A stretch of 64,000 nt of DNA from Chitinophaga sp. MM2321 (GTDB lineage Bacteria > Bacteroidota > Bacteroidia > Chitinophagales > Chitinophagaceae). The position numbers and the translations under genes are program-made. The stretch covers positions 5,613,001-5,677,000 of the forward strand of contig NZ_OZ035533.1 of the NCBI RefSeq assembly GCF_964033635.1. The letters are read 5' to 3'. This document shows, one piece after another, positions 1 to 8,782 of this stretch. The notes under the pieces are model-generated. The model had not been told where the DNA came from and made no database searches. It saw nothing but the letters and a program-made list of their open reading frames with translations. Positions within the stretch are counted from its first letter, which is position 1; the number at the start of each line of letters is the position of its first letter.

Positions 1-127
1 ATAATAGGGGCCAGCTGTCTCGAATCTTCATATTAAATTTGCCAGCAGCTTGAAAAAAAGTATTTTTAATACTATTAAACACATCGAGCAGGCAGCATCC
101 CCGAAAAAAACCACCATTACAGCGGAT

Positions 128-892
128 ATGAATATTACAGAGAGACATCAGGCGATTCTACAAAAGCTCCAGGAAAGCGGCAGGGTAGATATCATTGAAC
201 TTAGCGACTCCTTACAGGTATCAGGTGTTACCATCAGAAAGGATCTCAAATTACTGGAAGAGAAAAAACTGCTGTTCCGTACAAAAGGCGGCGGCTCTAT
301 TCAGAATCCATATGCCAACGAAAAGCCCCTGAATGAAAAGGAGCTTATTCATGCTGAGGAGAAGAAAAAAATTGCAAAGGCAGCATTACCGTTTATTGAT
401 CAAACGGATTCTATCATCATCGGCTCAGGTACCACTGTTTTTGAACTGGCGCGTATCCTTCATCCTTCCAGGCACCTTACCGTTATTACACCAGCTCTGA
501 AAATAGCCCTGGAACTTTGTAACCGTCAACATATAGAAGTACTGCAAATGGGTGGCCTCATTCATCAGAACTCCTCTTCTGCCGCCGGCTCGTTTGCAGA
601 AAAACTACTGGACGAAATTTCATGCGGCATCCTTTTCCTGGGTGTAGACGGCATAGATCCTGACTTCGGTCTTTCTATTACCAATCTTGCCGAAGCAAGC
701 CTGAATAAAAAGATGATCCATATTGCGCAAAAAGTAGTGATCCTTGCAGACAGCAGCAAGTTTGGCCGCCGGGGCATTGGCCGCATCGGCAACCTCGACC
801 TGATACATTATATCATTACTGATAAGCATGCTCCTAAAGATCTGATCAGTCAAATGGAAGAAAAAGGCGTACAGGTAATTATTGCAGATTAA
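128..892 (+). CDS. DeoR/GlpR-family transcriptional regulator
   Basis: This is a sugar-responsive DNA-binding regulator of the DeoR family. The first ~60 residues form the DeoR winged helix-turn-helix (RHQAILQKLQESGRVDI, then VTIRKDLKLLEEK). The rest is a DeoR sensor domain of the ISOCOT fold, with the phosphosugar-binding style motif GSGTTVFELA and the late motif ILADSSKFG. From the ATG at 128 the product is about 254 residues, the usual family length. The frame stays open to a TTG at 50, but those 26 extra residues do not look like DeoR sequence, so the ATG is preferred. Its target is not visible, because the gene sits at the window edge and its downstream neighbour is an antiporter. Confidence 0.85.
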   Translation: MNITERHQAILQKLQESGRVDIIELSDSLQVSGVTIRKDLKLLEEKKLLFRTKGGGSIQNPYANEKPLNEKELIHAEEKKKIAKAALPFIDQTDSIIIGSGTTVFELARILHPSRHLTVITPALKIALELCNRQHIEVLQMGGLIHQNSSSAAGSFAEKLLDEISCGILFLGVDGIDPDFGLSITNLAEASLNKKMIHIAQKVVILADSSKFGRRGIGRIGNLDLIHYIITDKHAPKDLISQMEEKGVQVIIAD

Positions 893-971
893 TGAACAAG
901 TAAATTATCCGCGGGCCTCACTGCATTTGTCTGTTAATTCATTAAATTAACATTCAAATCCAGCTGCGTAT

Positions 972-2579
972 ATGCATCATTCATTGCTCCTGATTCTTAC
1001 CCTGCTGTTTGCCGTTTTCATGTTAGTAATGGCAGGGCAGAAACTAAAAATATCATATCCTATTTTTCTGGTGCTGGCTGGTCTTGCCATTGGTTTTATA
1101 CCAGGCATGCCCCGCATAGAAATAGATCCGGAACTGATATTCCTGATCTTTTTGCCGCCACTGCTGTACGAAGCAGCCTGGTATACTTCCTGGAATGATT
1201 TCTGGAAATGGAAAAGACCGATAGCACTACTGGCTTTTGGTGCAGTGATTTTCACCTCACTGATCGTGGCGTATATTTCCAATGCCATGATACCGGGGTT
1301 TACACTGGCTCTGGGCTTCCTGCTGGGCGGTATCATTTCTCCGCCCGATGCCGTTGCCGCTACGTCTGTATTAAAGCATGTGAAAGTACCCAAGCGGGCA
1401 TTGACGATCCTCGAAGGTGAAAGCCTGGTGAATGATGCATCCAGTTTAATTGTATTCCGCTTTGCGCTTGCTGCGGTAGTAACGGGGCAGTTCGTCATGC
1501 ACCAGGCGGTGACAGATTTCTTCCTCTCTGCCGGCATGGGCATCGTTATCGGACTGGCCATTGCACATATCATGTATGCCATTCACCGCTTCCTGCCTAC
1601 CACGCCCAGCATTGATTCCGCATTGACTTTAATGACGCCTTACTTCATTTACATCGCTGCGGAGCAGTTTCATTTTTCCGGTGTAATGGCGGTTGTAAGC
1701 GGAGGTCTATTCTTATCCTACCGTTCACACGAAATATTTAAAGATGGTGCTACCCGCATGCAGATGCTCGGTGTATGGAGTACGCTGATCTTTGTTATGA
1801 ATGGCATCATCTTTATCCTGATAGGGCTGGAACTGCCTACCATCGTGGAAGGACTGGGAGATTACTCCATAGGGGAAGCGATAAAATATGGTTTGATCAT
1901 CAGTGTGCTCACCATTCTTATCCGGTTGCTATGGGTATATCCCGCTACTTTCATACCCCGTTGGCTGAGTAAAAAGATCCGTACCAGGGAGGCCAATCCA
2001 GGCTGGAAAGGCCCTTTGATTGTAAGCTGGGCAGGTATGCGGGGCGTGGTTTCACTGGCATCCGCCTTGTCTATACCACTGCTGATCAACGGCCAACCTT
2101 TCCCGCATCGCAACCTCATTTTGTTTATCACTTTTATTGTGATCCTGGTTACACTCGTATTTCAAGGGCTTACTTTACCGGTGCTGATTAAATTAATCAA
2201 GATAAAAGAGATAGATGACATCACCCCGGAAGATGAGCAGAGCGCAGGGATACAGCTATACCTTATGAAAGCGTCTCTTGACAGGCTGCATGAAAAATAT
2301 CTTTTTGAAACAACAGATAATGAGCTGGTGGGTTTTCTGAAAAAAGACCTGGAACATAATATCTCCATTACCCAGGCGCGGCTCGATTCTCTCGTGTGTG
2401 ATGATACGATGAAAGAAGAGGTTGATCTGTATCATCATATACTACTTGATCTATACGGCGTACAACGCAAAGCCCTGTTCAAACTCCGGCAGGACAAGGC
2501 TTTCGGTGATGAAGCCATCCGTAAACAGGAACTGCAACTGGATCTCGATGAACTGAAGATCAGTCAGCCTGAGCACTAA
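972..2579 (+). CDS. CPA1-family Na+/H+ antiporter
   Basis: An inner-membrane monovalent cation/proton exchanger. The 535-residue product has about a dozen hydrophobic segments over the first ~410 residues. It carries the CPA1 signature EGESLVNDASS near residue 150, preceded by SPPDAVAATSV, the usual ion-binding region of NhaP/NHE-type exchangers. The last ~110 residues are charged and predicted cytoplasmic (helical, rich in K/E/D), as in YjcE/NhaP-like bacterial members. It is transcribed alone, 79 nt after the DeoR gene and ahead of a hairpin terminator. Ion selectivity (Na+, K+ or Li+) cannot be read from the sequence. Confidence 0.9.
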   Translation: MHHSLLLILTLLFAVFMLVMAGQKLKISYPIFLVLAGLAIGFIPGMPRIEIDPELIFLIFLPPLLYEAAWYTSWNDFWKWKRPIALLAFGAVIFTSLIVAYISNAMIPGFTLALGFLLGGIISPPDAVAATSVLKHVKVPKRALTILEGESLVNDASSLIVFRFALAAVVTGQFVMHQAVTDFFLSAGMGIVIGLAIAHIMYAIHRFLPTTPSIDSALTLMTPYFIYIAAEQFHFSGVMAVVSGGLFLSYRSHEIFKDGATRMQMLGVWSTLIFVMNGIIFILIGLELPTIVEGLGDYSIGEAIKYGLIISVLTILIRLLWVYPATFIPRWLSKKIRTREANPGWKGPLIVSWAGMRGVVSLASALSIPLLINGQPFPHRNLILFITFIVILVTLVFQGLTLPVLIKLIKIKEIDDITPEDEQSAGIQLYLMKASLDRLHEKYLFETTDNELVGFLKKDLEHNISITQARLDSLVCDDTMKEEVDLYHHILLDLYGVQRKALFKLRQDKAFGDEAIRKQELQLDLDELKISQPEH

Positions 2580-2650
2580 CGTAAACGTACATACGTATCT
2601 ATGTGAATCATTATTTCTTCCGGAAAATAGCTGCCAACTGTTCTACATAA

Positions 2651-2681
2651 AAAAAGCGCCCGCAAGATGCAGGCGCTTTTT
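2651..2681. terminator. bidirectional rho-independent terminator
   Basis: The stem AAAAAGCGCC pairs with GGCGCTTTTT around an 11-nt loop. It lies between the 3' ends of the convergent antiporter gene (plus) and acidic-protein gene (minus). The A-run and T-run on the two sides let it serve both strands. Confidence 0.8.
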
Positions 2682-2699
2682 AACAATGTCTTTTCCGTG

Positions 2700-2987
2700 T
2701 TACTTTTCGTCTTCTTCCTCTTCATCTTCCCCATCATCTTCCAGCCATTCCATGTAGGAGTAGTACCAGTCTTCCAGTTGTTCCAGCAGTTCCTGTTTTT
2801 TCTCCGGGGTGTTTTTGAAGAATTCTTCTACGTTATCTATTTCTTCAACGATGTCGATGTAAGCAGTTTCTTCGTCTTCTTCCACACGTTTGGCAAAGAA
2901 GCGGGGTTTTTCGGTATGAAAAATATATTCATTTTCCGGATCTGTTACAGGATCGTCTGCGATCAGAAATTTAGGTAACTGTGCCAT
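2700..2987 (-). CDS. conserved acidic small protein, function unknown
   Basis: A 95-residue protein with no signal peptide or membrane segment. It opens MAQLPKFLIADDPVTDP and ends in an almost continuous run of Asp and Glu (WLEDDGEDEEEEDEK). The middle is predicted helical with Trp/Tyr (WYYSYMEW). I do not recognise a characterised function; short acidic proteins of this type seem common in Chitinophagaceae. Codon use looks ordinary and the downstream terminator supports a real gene. Confidence 0.7.
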   Translation of the reverse strand: MAQLPKFLIADDPVTDPENEYIFHTEKPRFFAKRVEEDEETAYIDIVEEIDNVEEFFKNTPEKKQELLEQLEDWYYSYMEWLEDDGEDEEEEDEK

Positions 2988-3063
2988 AATGCGTTATTTA
3001 CGTTTTTATTATTATCTGCTAAGTCAGAATTACAAAATTATTGATAATTGCCTAAAAATAAGG

Positions 3064-3171
3064 AATTACTTATTTCATACAATGATCCAAACGGGTAAAG
3101 AACACAAAGATCAGTGGGTTACAACCTGGTGTGTAGTCCTCTCCTGATGGCTTTGCATGAAATAAGTAATT
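3064..3171. repeat. intergenic inverted repeat, 15-bp arms
   Basis: Arms at 3064-3078 (AATTACTTATTTCAT) and 3157-3171 are perfect reverse complements around a 78-nt loop. It lies in the 232-nt gap between the divergent acidic-protein and SMI1/KNR4 genes, where no other gene is visible. Similar large stem-loops occur in other gaps of this window. Confidence 0.65.
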
Positions 3172-3220
3172 TTATTCACAAAATTTCACATCTTTATAGT
3201 CGGTTTTAAACCCACACCAT

Positions 3221-3808
3221 ATGCAAGAATACTGGACCAGATGGGAAAATTGGATGAAACAGCATGCCCCAAGACTACTTAACATCCTTAATCCCGGCGT
3301 TACTTATGAAGCCGTAGAGTCCCTCGAAAAACTCATAGGAGCGGCTATGCCCGCTGATTTCAAAGCATTTTATGCCATCCACAACGGCCAGCAACATGCC
3401 AGGGCAGGATTGGTGGATGCTGACCAACTGTTGCCGGTAGAAGAGATCATAGAAAAGTGGCATCACTGGCAGGACCTGCTGGATGCCGGCACTTTCATGT
3501 ACAATGATGAGCCTATTATCTCTGAGCCAGACACGGGCATCAAAAACAATTGGTGGAATCCGCTGTGGATACCCATTACCAGCGACGGTTTTGGCAATTA
3601 CCTGTGCCTGGACCTGGACCCTGCTCCGGGTGGCCAGCATGGACAAATAATTACCCTATGGCATGATGACAGCCACCGCGCAGTGGTAGCTCCTTCTTTC
3701 CGGGAATGGGTGGCCGCCTATATTGCCGCCATTGAAAAAGGGGATTATATCTTTGTGAAGAAATGGGGTATTGTACACCGGGACACCAGCTTTAACTATA
3801 ACGACTGA
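3221..3808 (+). CDS. SMI1/KNR4-family protein
   Basis: A 195-residue cytoplasmic protein of the SMI1/KNR4 (SUKH) superfamily. It shows the typical pattern LEKLIGAAMPADFKAFYAIHNGQ near residues 45-65 and the W.P...DGFGNYLCLDLDP block near residues 110-135. Family members include yeast cell-wall regulators and many immunity proteins to bacterial toxins. No toxin gene lies beside it here, so an immunity role is only a possibility. The gene ends 12 nt past the end of the remnant AraC reading frame on the other strand, so the two overlap tail to tail. Confidence 0.8.
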   Translation: MQEYWTRWENWMKQHAPRLLNILNPGVTYEAVESLEKLIGAAMPADFKAFYAIHNGQQHARAGLVDADQLLPVEEIIEKWHHWQDLLDAGTFMYNDEPIISEPDTGIKNNWWNPLWIPITSDGFGNYLCLDLDPAPGGQHGQIITLWHDDSHRAVVAPSFREWVAAYIAAIEKGDYIFVKKWGIVHRDTSFNYND

Positions 3809-4408
3809 TAGCTTACCGGTGTATTGCCGGTCCATCGCTTAAAGGCGCGTGTAAAAGCACTCAACTCATTATATCCCAGCATATAGGAAATGTCTTTCAG
3901 CGGATAATTACCTGAAGAGATGTAGTGTAAGGCCAGCGACTTACGTACCGCATCGGCTACTTCCTGGTATTTCACCCCCCTCTGCTCTCAGCTTGCGTTG
4001 CAGGCTGCGTGGGCTCAGGTTGAAATTGGCGGCCATCTGTTCCAGTGAGGCAACTCCCAGGTAGGAATTGGCCAGCAAATAGTTGTATACCCTTGTCTGC
4101 AATGTTTTTGCAACCGTCTTTTCATTTGCAAGGGCGCTTACTTTCTGCAACAACAAACTTTGCAATTCATAGTTAGCACTTAGCACCGGTTCTTCCCAAT
4201 ACCGGGCGTCGAATACCAGCACATATTCTCCGGCGCGCTTTACAGGTTTGCAACGGAATACACGCTCGTATTCGGACAAATCAGGTACCGTGTAAGGCAA
4301 CCGGACCGCAGCAGGGGCAATCTTTTCCAGCAGCACACAGGAGAACAGTTTTTGGGGTGAATAAGATAGCGGCAAACCTTCTGCGTACGGGCACGCCGGG
4401 GGTTTGTC
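3796..4408 (-). pseudogene. remnant of an AraC-family regulator (truncated and frameshifted)
   Basis: Reading minus from 4408, the frame encodes the middle of a regulator with an arabinose-binding-like N-domain (LPYTVPDLSEYERVF, then FDARYW), followed by the first helix-turn-helix (MAANFNLSPRSLQRKLRAEG). The frame then breaks at a run of six G/C at about 3976-3981. Removing one base restores the canonical continuation VKYQEVADAVRKSLA ... DISYMLGYNELSAFTRAFKRWTG and a stop at 3796. The N-terminal ~150 residues expected for this ~330-residue family are absent. The frame is closed 5' by the stop codon of the gene at 4409, so two separate lesions indicate a pseudogene. The G-run alone could be a sequencing error. 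Confidence 0.75.
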
Positions 4409-4984
4409 CTATTTAAAAAACCAGCGTTTTCTTTTATCCTTTTTATGTTCTTCTACCACGGGTGCTACACATGGAACAGGGGCTGTTAATGGATTATTAT
4501 TTACGACTTTCGTATAGCTGATTACCACGGCGCCCGTTGTAAATTGCTGTCTGGAAATTGCATAACCTGTTACTACAACAACAGGAAGATCGACAGTCTG
4601 CGTCACAGCTCTTTTACCGGTGTCTGCCGGAAGCAGTGTAACATCCATCTCTATGCGTTCCAACCCTCTTGTTTCCGCATGGCCTTCATTCGCGATGCTT
4701 ACCACCATTCCGGCAGTAAGCAACATGGCGGGGATAAAGCTATTTCTTTGTGGTAGCGGTGGCGGTATACATCCCCCTAACTGATCATTCGTAAAATGAC
4801 CACATACATTTCCCTTACCGTTATTGATAACAGCGAAAATTTCAGCATCCGTCAATAAGGAGAAATCGATCACGGTTTTATCACAACTAATGCAGTGCTT
4901 ACCGGCAGCAGTATCGGTCATTTTATCCCAATTCTCCCCGCAAGGTGTAGGAATAGATAGGTACAGACCTTTCGTGCATTTCAT
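4409..4984 (-). CDS. conserved Cys-containing hypothetical protein
   Basis: A 191-residue protein. The N-terminal ~70 residues have spaced cysteines in CTKG, PTPCGENW, KHCISCDKTVIDFS and NVCGHF, a pattern I associate with a recurrent but uncharacterised Bacteroidota domain that may bind metal. After a Pro-rich stretch there is one hydrophobic segment (SFIPAMLLTAGMVVSIA), suggesting membrane anchoring, then a tail with a VVVTGYA motif and a basic C-terminus (KKDKRKRWFFK). No enzymatic function is suggested. It sits directly before the truncated AraC remnant, with the remnant continuing in the same frame after its TAG. Confidence 0.65.
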   Translation of the reverse strand: MKCTKGLYLSIPTPCGENWDKMTDTAAGKHCISCDKTVIDFSLLTDAEIFAVINNGKGNVCGHFTNDQLGGCIPPPLPQRNSFIPAMLLTAGMVVSIANEGHAETRGLERIEMDVTLLPADTGKRAVTQTVDLPVVVVTGYAISRQQFTTGAVVISYTKVVNNNPLTAPVPCVAPVVEEHKKDKRKRWFFK

Positions 4985-5191
4985 GTGTACAGGTTATCGG
5001 CTATGAATATACGAAAATAAATCAACATGCAGGATGGGGAAATCCCCGGTACATCTCAATTTCAGCCGAAAATAACATATCTGTAAGTGCCTGTTTTTCA
5101 ATGACAAAAAAGCGTATGCCGGTATGGCATCATAATTGAAATACTATCAACGCTAAAGCAATCAAAAATTTTCAATTTAAAAAGATCAATC

Positions 5192-5494
5192 ATGAAAGCT
5201 CCAAAACGTATTTCAGCATTTCTGTTCGCAGCTGCATTAGGTGCAGTAGTTTCAATGGCAGGTCAGCATGTATATGCACAAGGTATTGACAGCACTGCTA
5301 AAAAAATAGGTCACAAAACAGCCTCCGTAGCTGTGAAGGGCGCATCGGCCGTTACGGATAAAATATATAAAGGAAAAGAAGGGCCAAATGGAGAAACCGT
5401 GTATATCAACAAAAATGATAAAAAATATATAGTGGACGAAAAGGGAAAGAAAGTATATCTGAAAAAGTCTCAGATACATGATAAAAAAGACTAA
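5192..5494 (+). CDS. small exported hypothetical protein
   Basis: A 100-residue protein with a clear Sec signal peptide (basic MKAPKR, hydrophobic core, cleavage near VYAQ). The mature part is Lys-rich, has a helical stretch (TASVAVKGASAVTDKIY) and ends in a block GPNGETVYINKNDKKYIVDE that resembles short basic periplasmic domains reading 'G..V++..+ +YYV'. No specific function can be given. A hairpin terminator follows immediately, supporting a monocistronic gene. The 207 nt before it contain no other gene. Confidence 0.65.
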   Translation: MKAPKRISAFLFAAALGAVVSMAGQHVYAQGIDSTAKKIGHKTASVAVKGASAVTDKIYKGKEGPNGETVYINKNDKKYIVDEKGKKVYLKKSQIHDKKD

Positions 5495-5512
5495 GTTTTA
5501 AGTTTTAGTTGT

Positions 5513-5547
5513 AAAAAAGCCGGCGGGGAAACCTACCGGCTTTTTTT
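5513..5547. terminator. bidirectional terminator between convergent genes
   Basis: AAAAAAGCCGG pairs with CCGGCTTTTTTT around a 12-nt loop. It lies between the small exported protein gene (plus) and the ABC permease gene (minus) and has A- and T-tracts on both flanks. Confidence 0.8.
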
Positions 5548-5560
5548 ATGCTTTACAACA

Positions 5561-6781
5561 CTATTCATACCGCAACGCTTCAATAGGGTCCAACCTCGAA
5601 GCGGCCTGCGCCGGGTAATATCCGAAAAACACCCCGGTAAACGCACATACTGCAAATGATAAAATAATAGAGGATTCGGTTACCATGGTAGGCCAACCCA
5701 ATGTTAGCGTAATCACTTTGGCAGTAGTAACGCCCAGGATCGCCCCTATGACACCACCGGTAATACTGATAATAATTGCCTCTACCAGGAATTGCAACAA
5801 AATATCTATCCCCCTGGCCCCGATAGACATGCGCAGTCCTATTTCCCGCGTACGCTCCGTTACAGATACATACATGATGTTCATGATACCGATCCCGCCA
5901 ATCACCAGCGAGATACCCGCAATGGCCGTGAGCAGAATAGTAAGCAGGCTGCTGGTAGAACTCAGTGTCTTGATCAGCTCTTCCATGGTTCTCACCTGGA
6001 AATTATTTTCATCCGTAGGCCGCAGGCGGTGCGTTTCCCGCAGGATATCTATTATTTCATCCGTTGCCTTGGCAGATTCTCCTTCACTGATAGCAGAGGC
6101 ATAGATGCTCTGGAAATAGATGGTCGCCAGGATACGTTTTTGTACCGTTGTATAAGGTGTAAGAATGATGTCATCCTGATCCTGCCCGAAAGAACTCTGT
6201 CCCTTGGGTGCCAGTGTACCTATCACCTGCAATGGAATGGAATTAAGCCGGATCACTTTGCCGATAGGACTCTCCCCACTGGGAAAGATGTTATTGATAA
6301 CGGTTTGTCCCAGCAAACACACCTTGGCAGCGGTAGCCACATCCGCATCCGAAAAACTGACACCCTGGTCAACCGTCAGCTTGCGGATATCGAAATAGGA
6401 AGGAGCAACGCCCTGCAAACTGGTAGGCCAGTTGAGCGCACCGTAAATAGCCTGTCCTTTGGTAGATGCTACCGGCGATACAGCACTTACATACACGGCG
6501 TTTTTCTGGATCGCTTTCACATCTGTTATGGTGAGCGACTGAAAACTGGCACCTTCCACCCTCACACCACCCGATACATTACTACTGGGCAAAATGGTGA
6601 TCATATTAGATCCCATACTACTCAGCTGCGACTGAATACTCTCCTTGGAGCCTTCTCCTATCGCCACCATAGCAATAACAGCCGCCACACCGATAATGAT
6701 GCCCAACATGGTAAGGAAGGCCCGCAGCTTATTGCGTTCCAGCGCCCTTAATGCTATTCGTATGAGATTAATTGCACTCAT
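5561..6781 (-). CDS. MacB-like ABC transporter permease
   Basis: Membrane subunit of a mechanotransmission-type ABC exporter. The 406-residue protein has the MacB/FtsX layout. TM1 near residues 20-42 (FLTMLGIIIGVAAVIAMVAI) is followed by a ~220-residue periplasmic MacB_PCD domain, then three C-terminal TM helices with the FtsX core (GIGIMNIMYVSVTERTREIG, GVFFGYYPAQAASRLDPIEA). Unlike E. coli MacB, the ATPase is a separate protein encoded just upstream (13-nt gap). It is the last gene of the operon tolC-macA-ATPase-permease. Likely cargo is a drug, lipid or peptide; not determinable here. Confidence 0.9.
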   Translation of the reverse strand: MSAINLIRIALRALERNKLRAFLTMLGIIIGVAAVIAMVAIGEGSKESIQSQLSSMGSNMITILPSSNVSGGVRVEGASFQSLTITDVKAIQKNAVYVSAVSPVASTKGQAIYGALNWPTSLQGVAPSYFDIRKLTVDQGVSFSDADVATAAKVCLLGQTVINNIFPSGESPIGKVIRLNSIPLQVIGTLAPKGQSSFGQDQDDIILTPYTTVQKRILATIYFQSIYASAISEGESAKATDEIIDILRETHRLRPTDENNFQVRTMEELIKTLSSTSSLLTILLTAIAGISLVIGGIGIMNIMYVSVTERTREIGLRMSIGARGIDILLQFLVEAIIISITGGVIGAILGVTTAKVITLTLGWPTMVTESSIILSFAVCAFTGVFFGYYPAQAASRLDPIEALRYE

Positions 6782-6794
6782 GCTTACTGGTTAA

Positions 6795-7544
6795 TTAATA
6801 ATCATCTGCCGTTGGCAATGAAGCCAATGCTTCCTTTGCCGAACGTACCGTTTCATTCATACTGTCTTTGACTACTTTACCATCGCGCAGCATTACTGTT
6901 CTGCTGCTGAAAGCGGCAATATCCGGTTCATGCGTTACAAACACAATGGTTTTACCTTCCTGCTGGTTCAGGTCCTGCATCAGCGACATGATTTCGTAGG
7001 AAGTACGCGTATCCAGGTTGCCGGTTGCTTCATCTGCCAGGATCATGACCGGCTGATTGACCAGCGCACGGGCGATGGCCACCCGTTGTTGCTGTCCGCC
7101 CGAAAGCTGGCTGGGCGTATGTCCCAGGCGATCCGCTAATTTCACTGCCTCCAGCGCCTGTACTGCCTTTTCCCTTCTTTCCTGCGCACTCAACGATGGA
7201 TTATAGAACAGCGGTAACTCCACATTTTCCAATGCAGAAGTGCGCGGTAATAAATTATAAGCCTGAAATACAAACCCTATCTTATGGTTACGCAACCTTG
7301 CCAGCTCATTACGCGACAACTCACTTACATTCACCCCATCCAGCAGGTAGTTCCCATCCGTAGGCTTGTCCAGGCAACCCAATACATTCAGTAGCGTGGT
7401 TTTTCCGGAACCACTGCTCCCCATAATGGTAATAAACTCGCCTGCATGTACATCGAAAGAAACGCCCTTTAGCGCGCGCACCACTTCCGTGCCCATCACG
7501 AACTCACGCCTGATCTGTTGCAGTTCCAGGATTTTCTTGTTCAT
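6795..7544 (-). CDS. MacB/LolD-like ABC transporter ATP-binding protein
   Basis: Cytoplasmic ATPase of the exporter. Walker A is GSSGSGKTT (residues ~43-51), the Q-loop lies in VFQAYNLLP, the ABC signature is LSGGQQQRVAIARAL, and Walker B is VMILADEATGNLD with the switch His in FVTHEPD. At 249 residues it is slightly longer than typical LolD because of a C-terminal tail. Its 5' end overlaps the 3' end of the adaptor gene by 4 nt (ATGA), showing translational coupling. Confidence 0.92.
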   Translation of the reverse strand: MNKKILELQQIRREFVMGTEVVRALKGVSFDVHAGEFITIMGSSGSGKTTLLNVLGCLDKPTDGNYLLDGVNVSELSRNELARLRNHKIGFVFQAYNLLPRTSALENVELPLFYNPSLSAQERREKAVQALEAVKLADRLGHTPSQLSGGQQQRVAIARALVNQPVMILADEATGNLDTRTSYEIMSLMQDLNQQEGKTIVFVTHEPDIAAFSSRTVMLRDGKVVKDSMNETVRSAKEALASLPTADDY

Positions 7545-8770
7545 CGTCTCCGGCCTCCTCCCATTTTTGGTAAAAACGGACTTTTGGTACCAGCGGCGGC
7601 CACCGGGCCACTACTGCCGTTCAGCGAAAGAACCACCACATCATTTTCACTGAGCCCCGACAATACTTCTATATGCGTATTATCGTTCAATCCCGTACGG
7701 ATATGTTTTTGCACCAGTGAATCTCCCCGCAACAACCATACATAATTGGAAGAACCGATACGCTCCACACTTTTGAATTTCCCGGTTGTATCCCTCCGGG
7801 TAGCGCCTGCATTTCTCCGCACCGCACTGGCTATTACATAATCTTTTAGCGCAACAGAGTCGGGCCGGAATTTGAGGGCCTTTACCGACAGCAGCAAAGC
7901 TGTATCTTTTTCTGCTGTAAAGATGGTTACGTTGGCCGTCATCCCCGGCTTCAGTTTTTTATTTTCATTGGGTGCATTAATGATTGTATTGTAAGTCACC
8001 ACATTCGATGAAACGGAGGGCTGTAGCCGGATTTCCTGTACACGGCCGGCAAATACATCTTCCAGGTAAGCATCTACGGTAAAGGTTACACGCTGCGAGT
8101 CTGCCACGTTACCGATGTCTGCTTCATCCACACTGGATTCTACCTGCATTTTGGTAATATCTTTGGCGATCACAAATAACGTAGGTGTATTAAAACTTGC
8201 AGCCACTGTTTGTCCTACGCTCACATTCCTGTTGAGTACTACGCCATCTATCGGCGATGTTATTTCCGTAAAAGAGAAATTTTTTAAAGATGATTGCAAC
8301 TGCGCATTCACACTGGCTACAGTGGCTTTGCTCTGGTTGAGCTGATTGGTGGCTATATCATAATCCGACTTGCTGATAGCCCCTGTTTTAAACAACAATT
8401 CCTGTCGTTTAAAATTATTCTGCTGATACTCAAAGTTGCTTTGCGCCACAAGGAGATTAGCGCGGAACTGGTCTACCTGGGCCTGGAACAAAGATTTATC
8501 CAGTTCTGCCAGCAGCTGTCCTTTTTTTACCTGGCTATTGAAATCAACATACAGGGATTTGAGCGTTCCCGACACCTGCGTACCAACGGCCACGGTATCT
8601 ACCGGTTGTATGGTACCAGTGGCTGTAACGGAAGTAGCAATATGTCCGTAGACAGGCTGCTCTGTTTCGAATGATACCGGCACCTCCTTCTTCCTGATAA
8701 AAAAATACCAGATGGCTAAAGCCACCACCAGGATCGCCACAGCGATGATAATTCCTTTATACTTTCTCAT
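7541..8770 (-). CDS. MacA-like periplasmic adaptor (HlyD/RND membrane fusion family)
   Basis: Bridges the inner-membrane ABC exporter to the TolC channel. It has an N-terminal membrane anchor (residues ~7-27) and a lipoyl half-motif (GTQVSGTLKSLYVDFNSQVKKG). A coiled-coil hairpin of ~100 residues follows (LLVAQSNFEYQQNNFKRQEL onward), then the second lipoyl half (TEITSPIDGVVLNRNVSVGQ), a beta-barrel and a membrane-proximal domain. At 409 residues it has the usual length, with a short Gly/Arg tail. It lies 12 nt after the tolC-like gene and is coupled to the ATPase gene. Confidence 0.9.
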   Translation of the reverse strand: MRKYKGIIIAVAILVVALAIWYFFIRKKEVPVSFETEQPVYGHIATSVTATGTIQPVDTVAVGTQVSGTLKSLYVDFNSQVKKGQLLAELDKSLFQAQVDQFRANLLVAQSNFEYQQNNFKRQELLFKTGAISKSDYDIATNQLNQSKATVASVNAQLQSSLKNFSFTEITSPIDGVVLNRNVSVGQTVAASFNTPTLFVIAKDITKMQVESSVDEADIGNVADSQRVTFTVDAYLEDVFAGRVQEIRLQPSVSSNVVTYNTIINAPNENKKLKPGMTANVTIFTAEKDTALLLSVKALKFRPDSVALKDYVIASAVRRNAGATRRDTTGKFKSVERIGSSNYVWLLRGDSLVQKHIRTGLNDNTHIEVLSGLSENDVVVLSLNGSSGPVAAAGTKSPFLPKMGGGRRR

Positions 8771-8782
8771 ACTTCATGGCAT

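Noticed and set aside
5792..6751. 319-residue open frame on the plus strand
   Set aside because: It is antisense to the MacB-like permease, which has strong family motifs; the translated frame has no recognisable domain and high His/Arg content typical of shadow frames.
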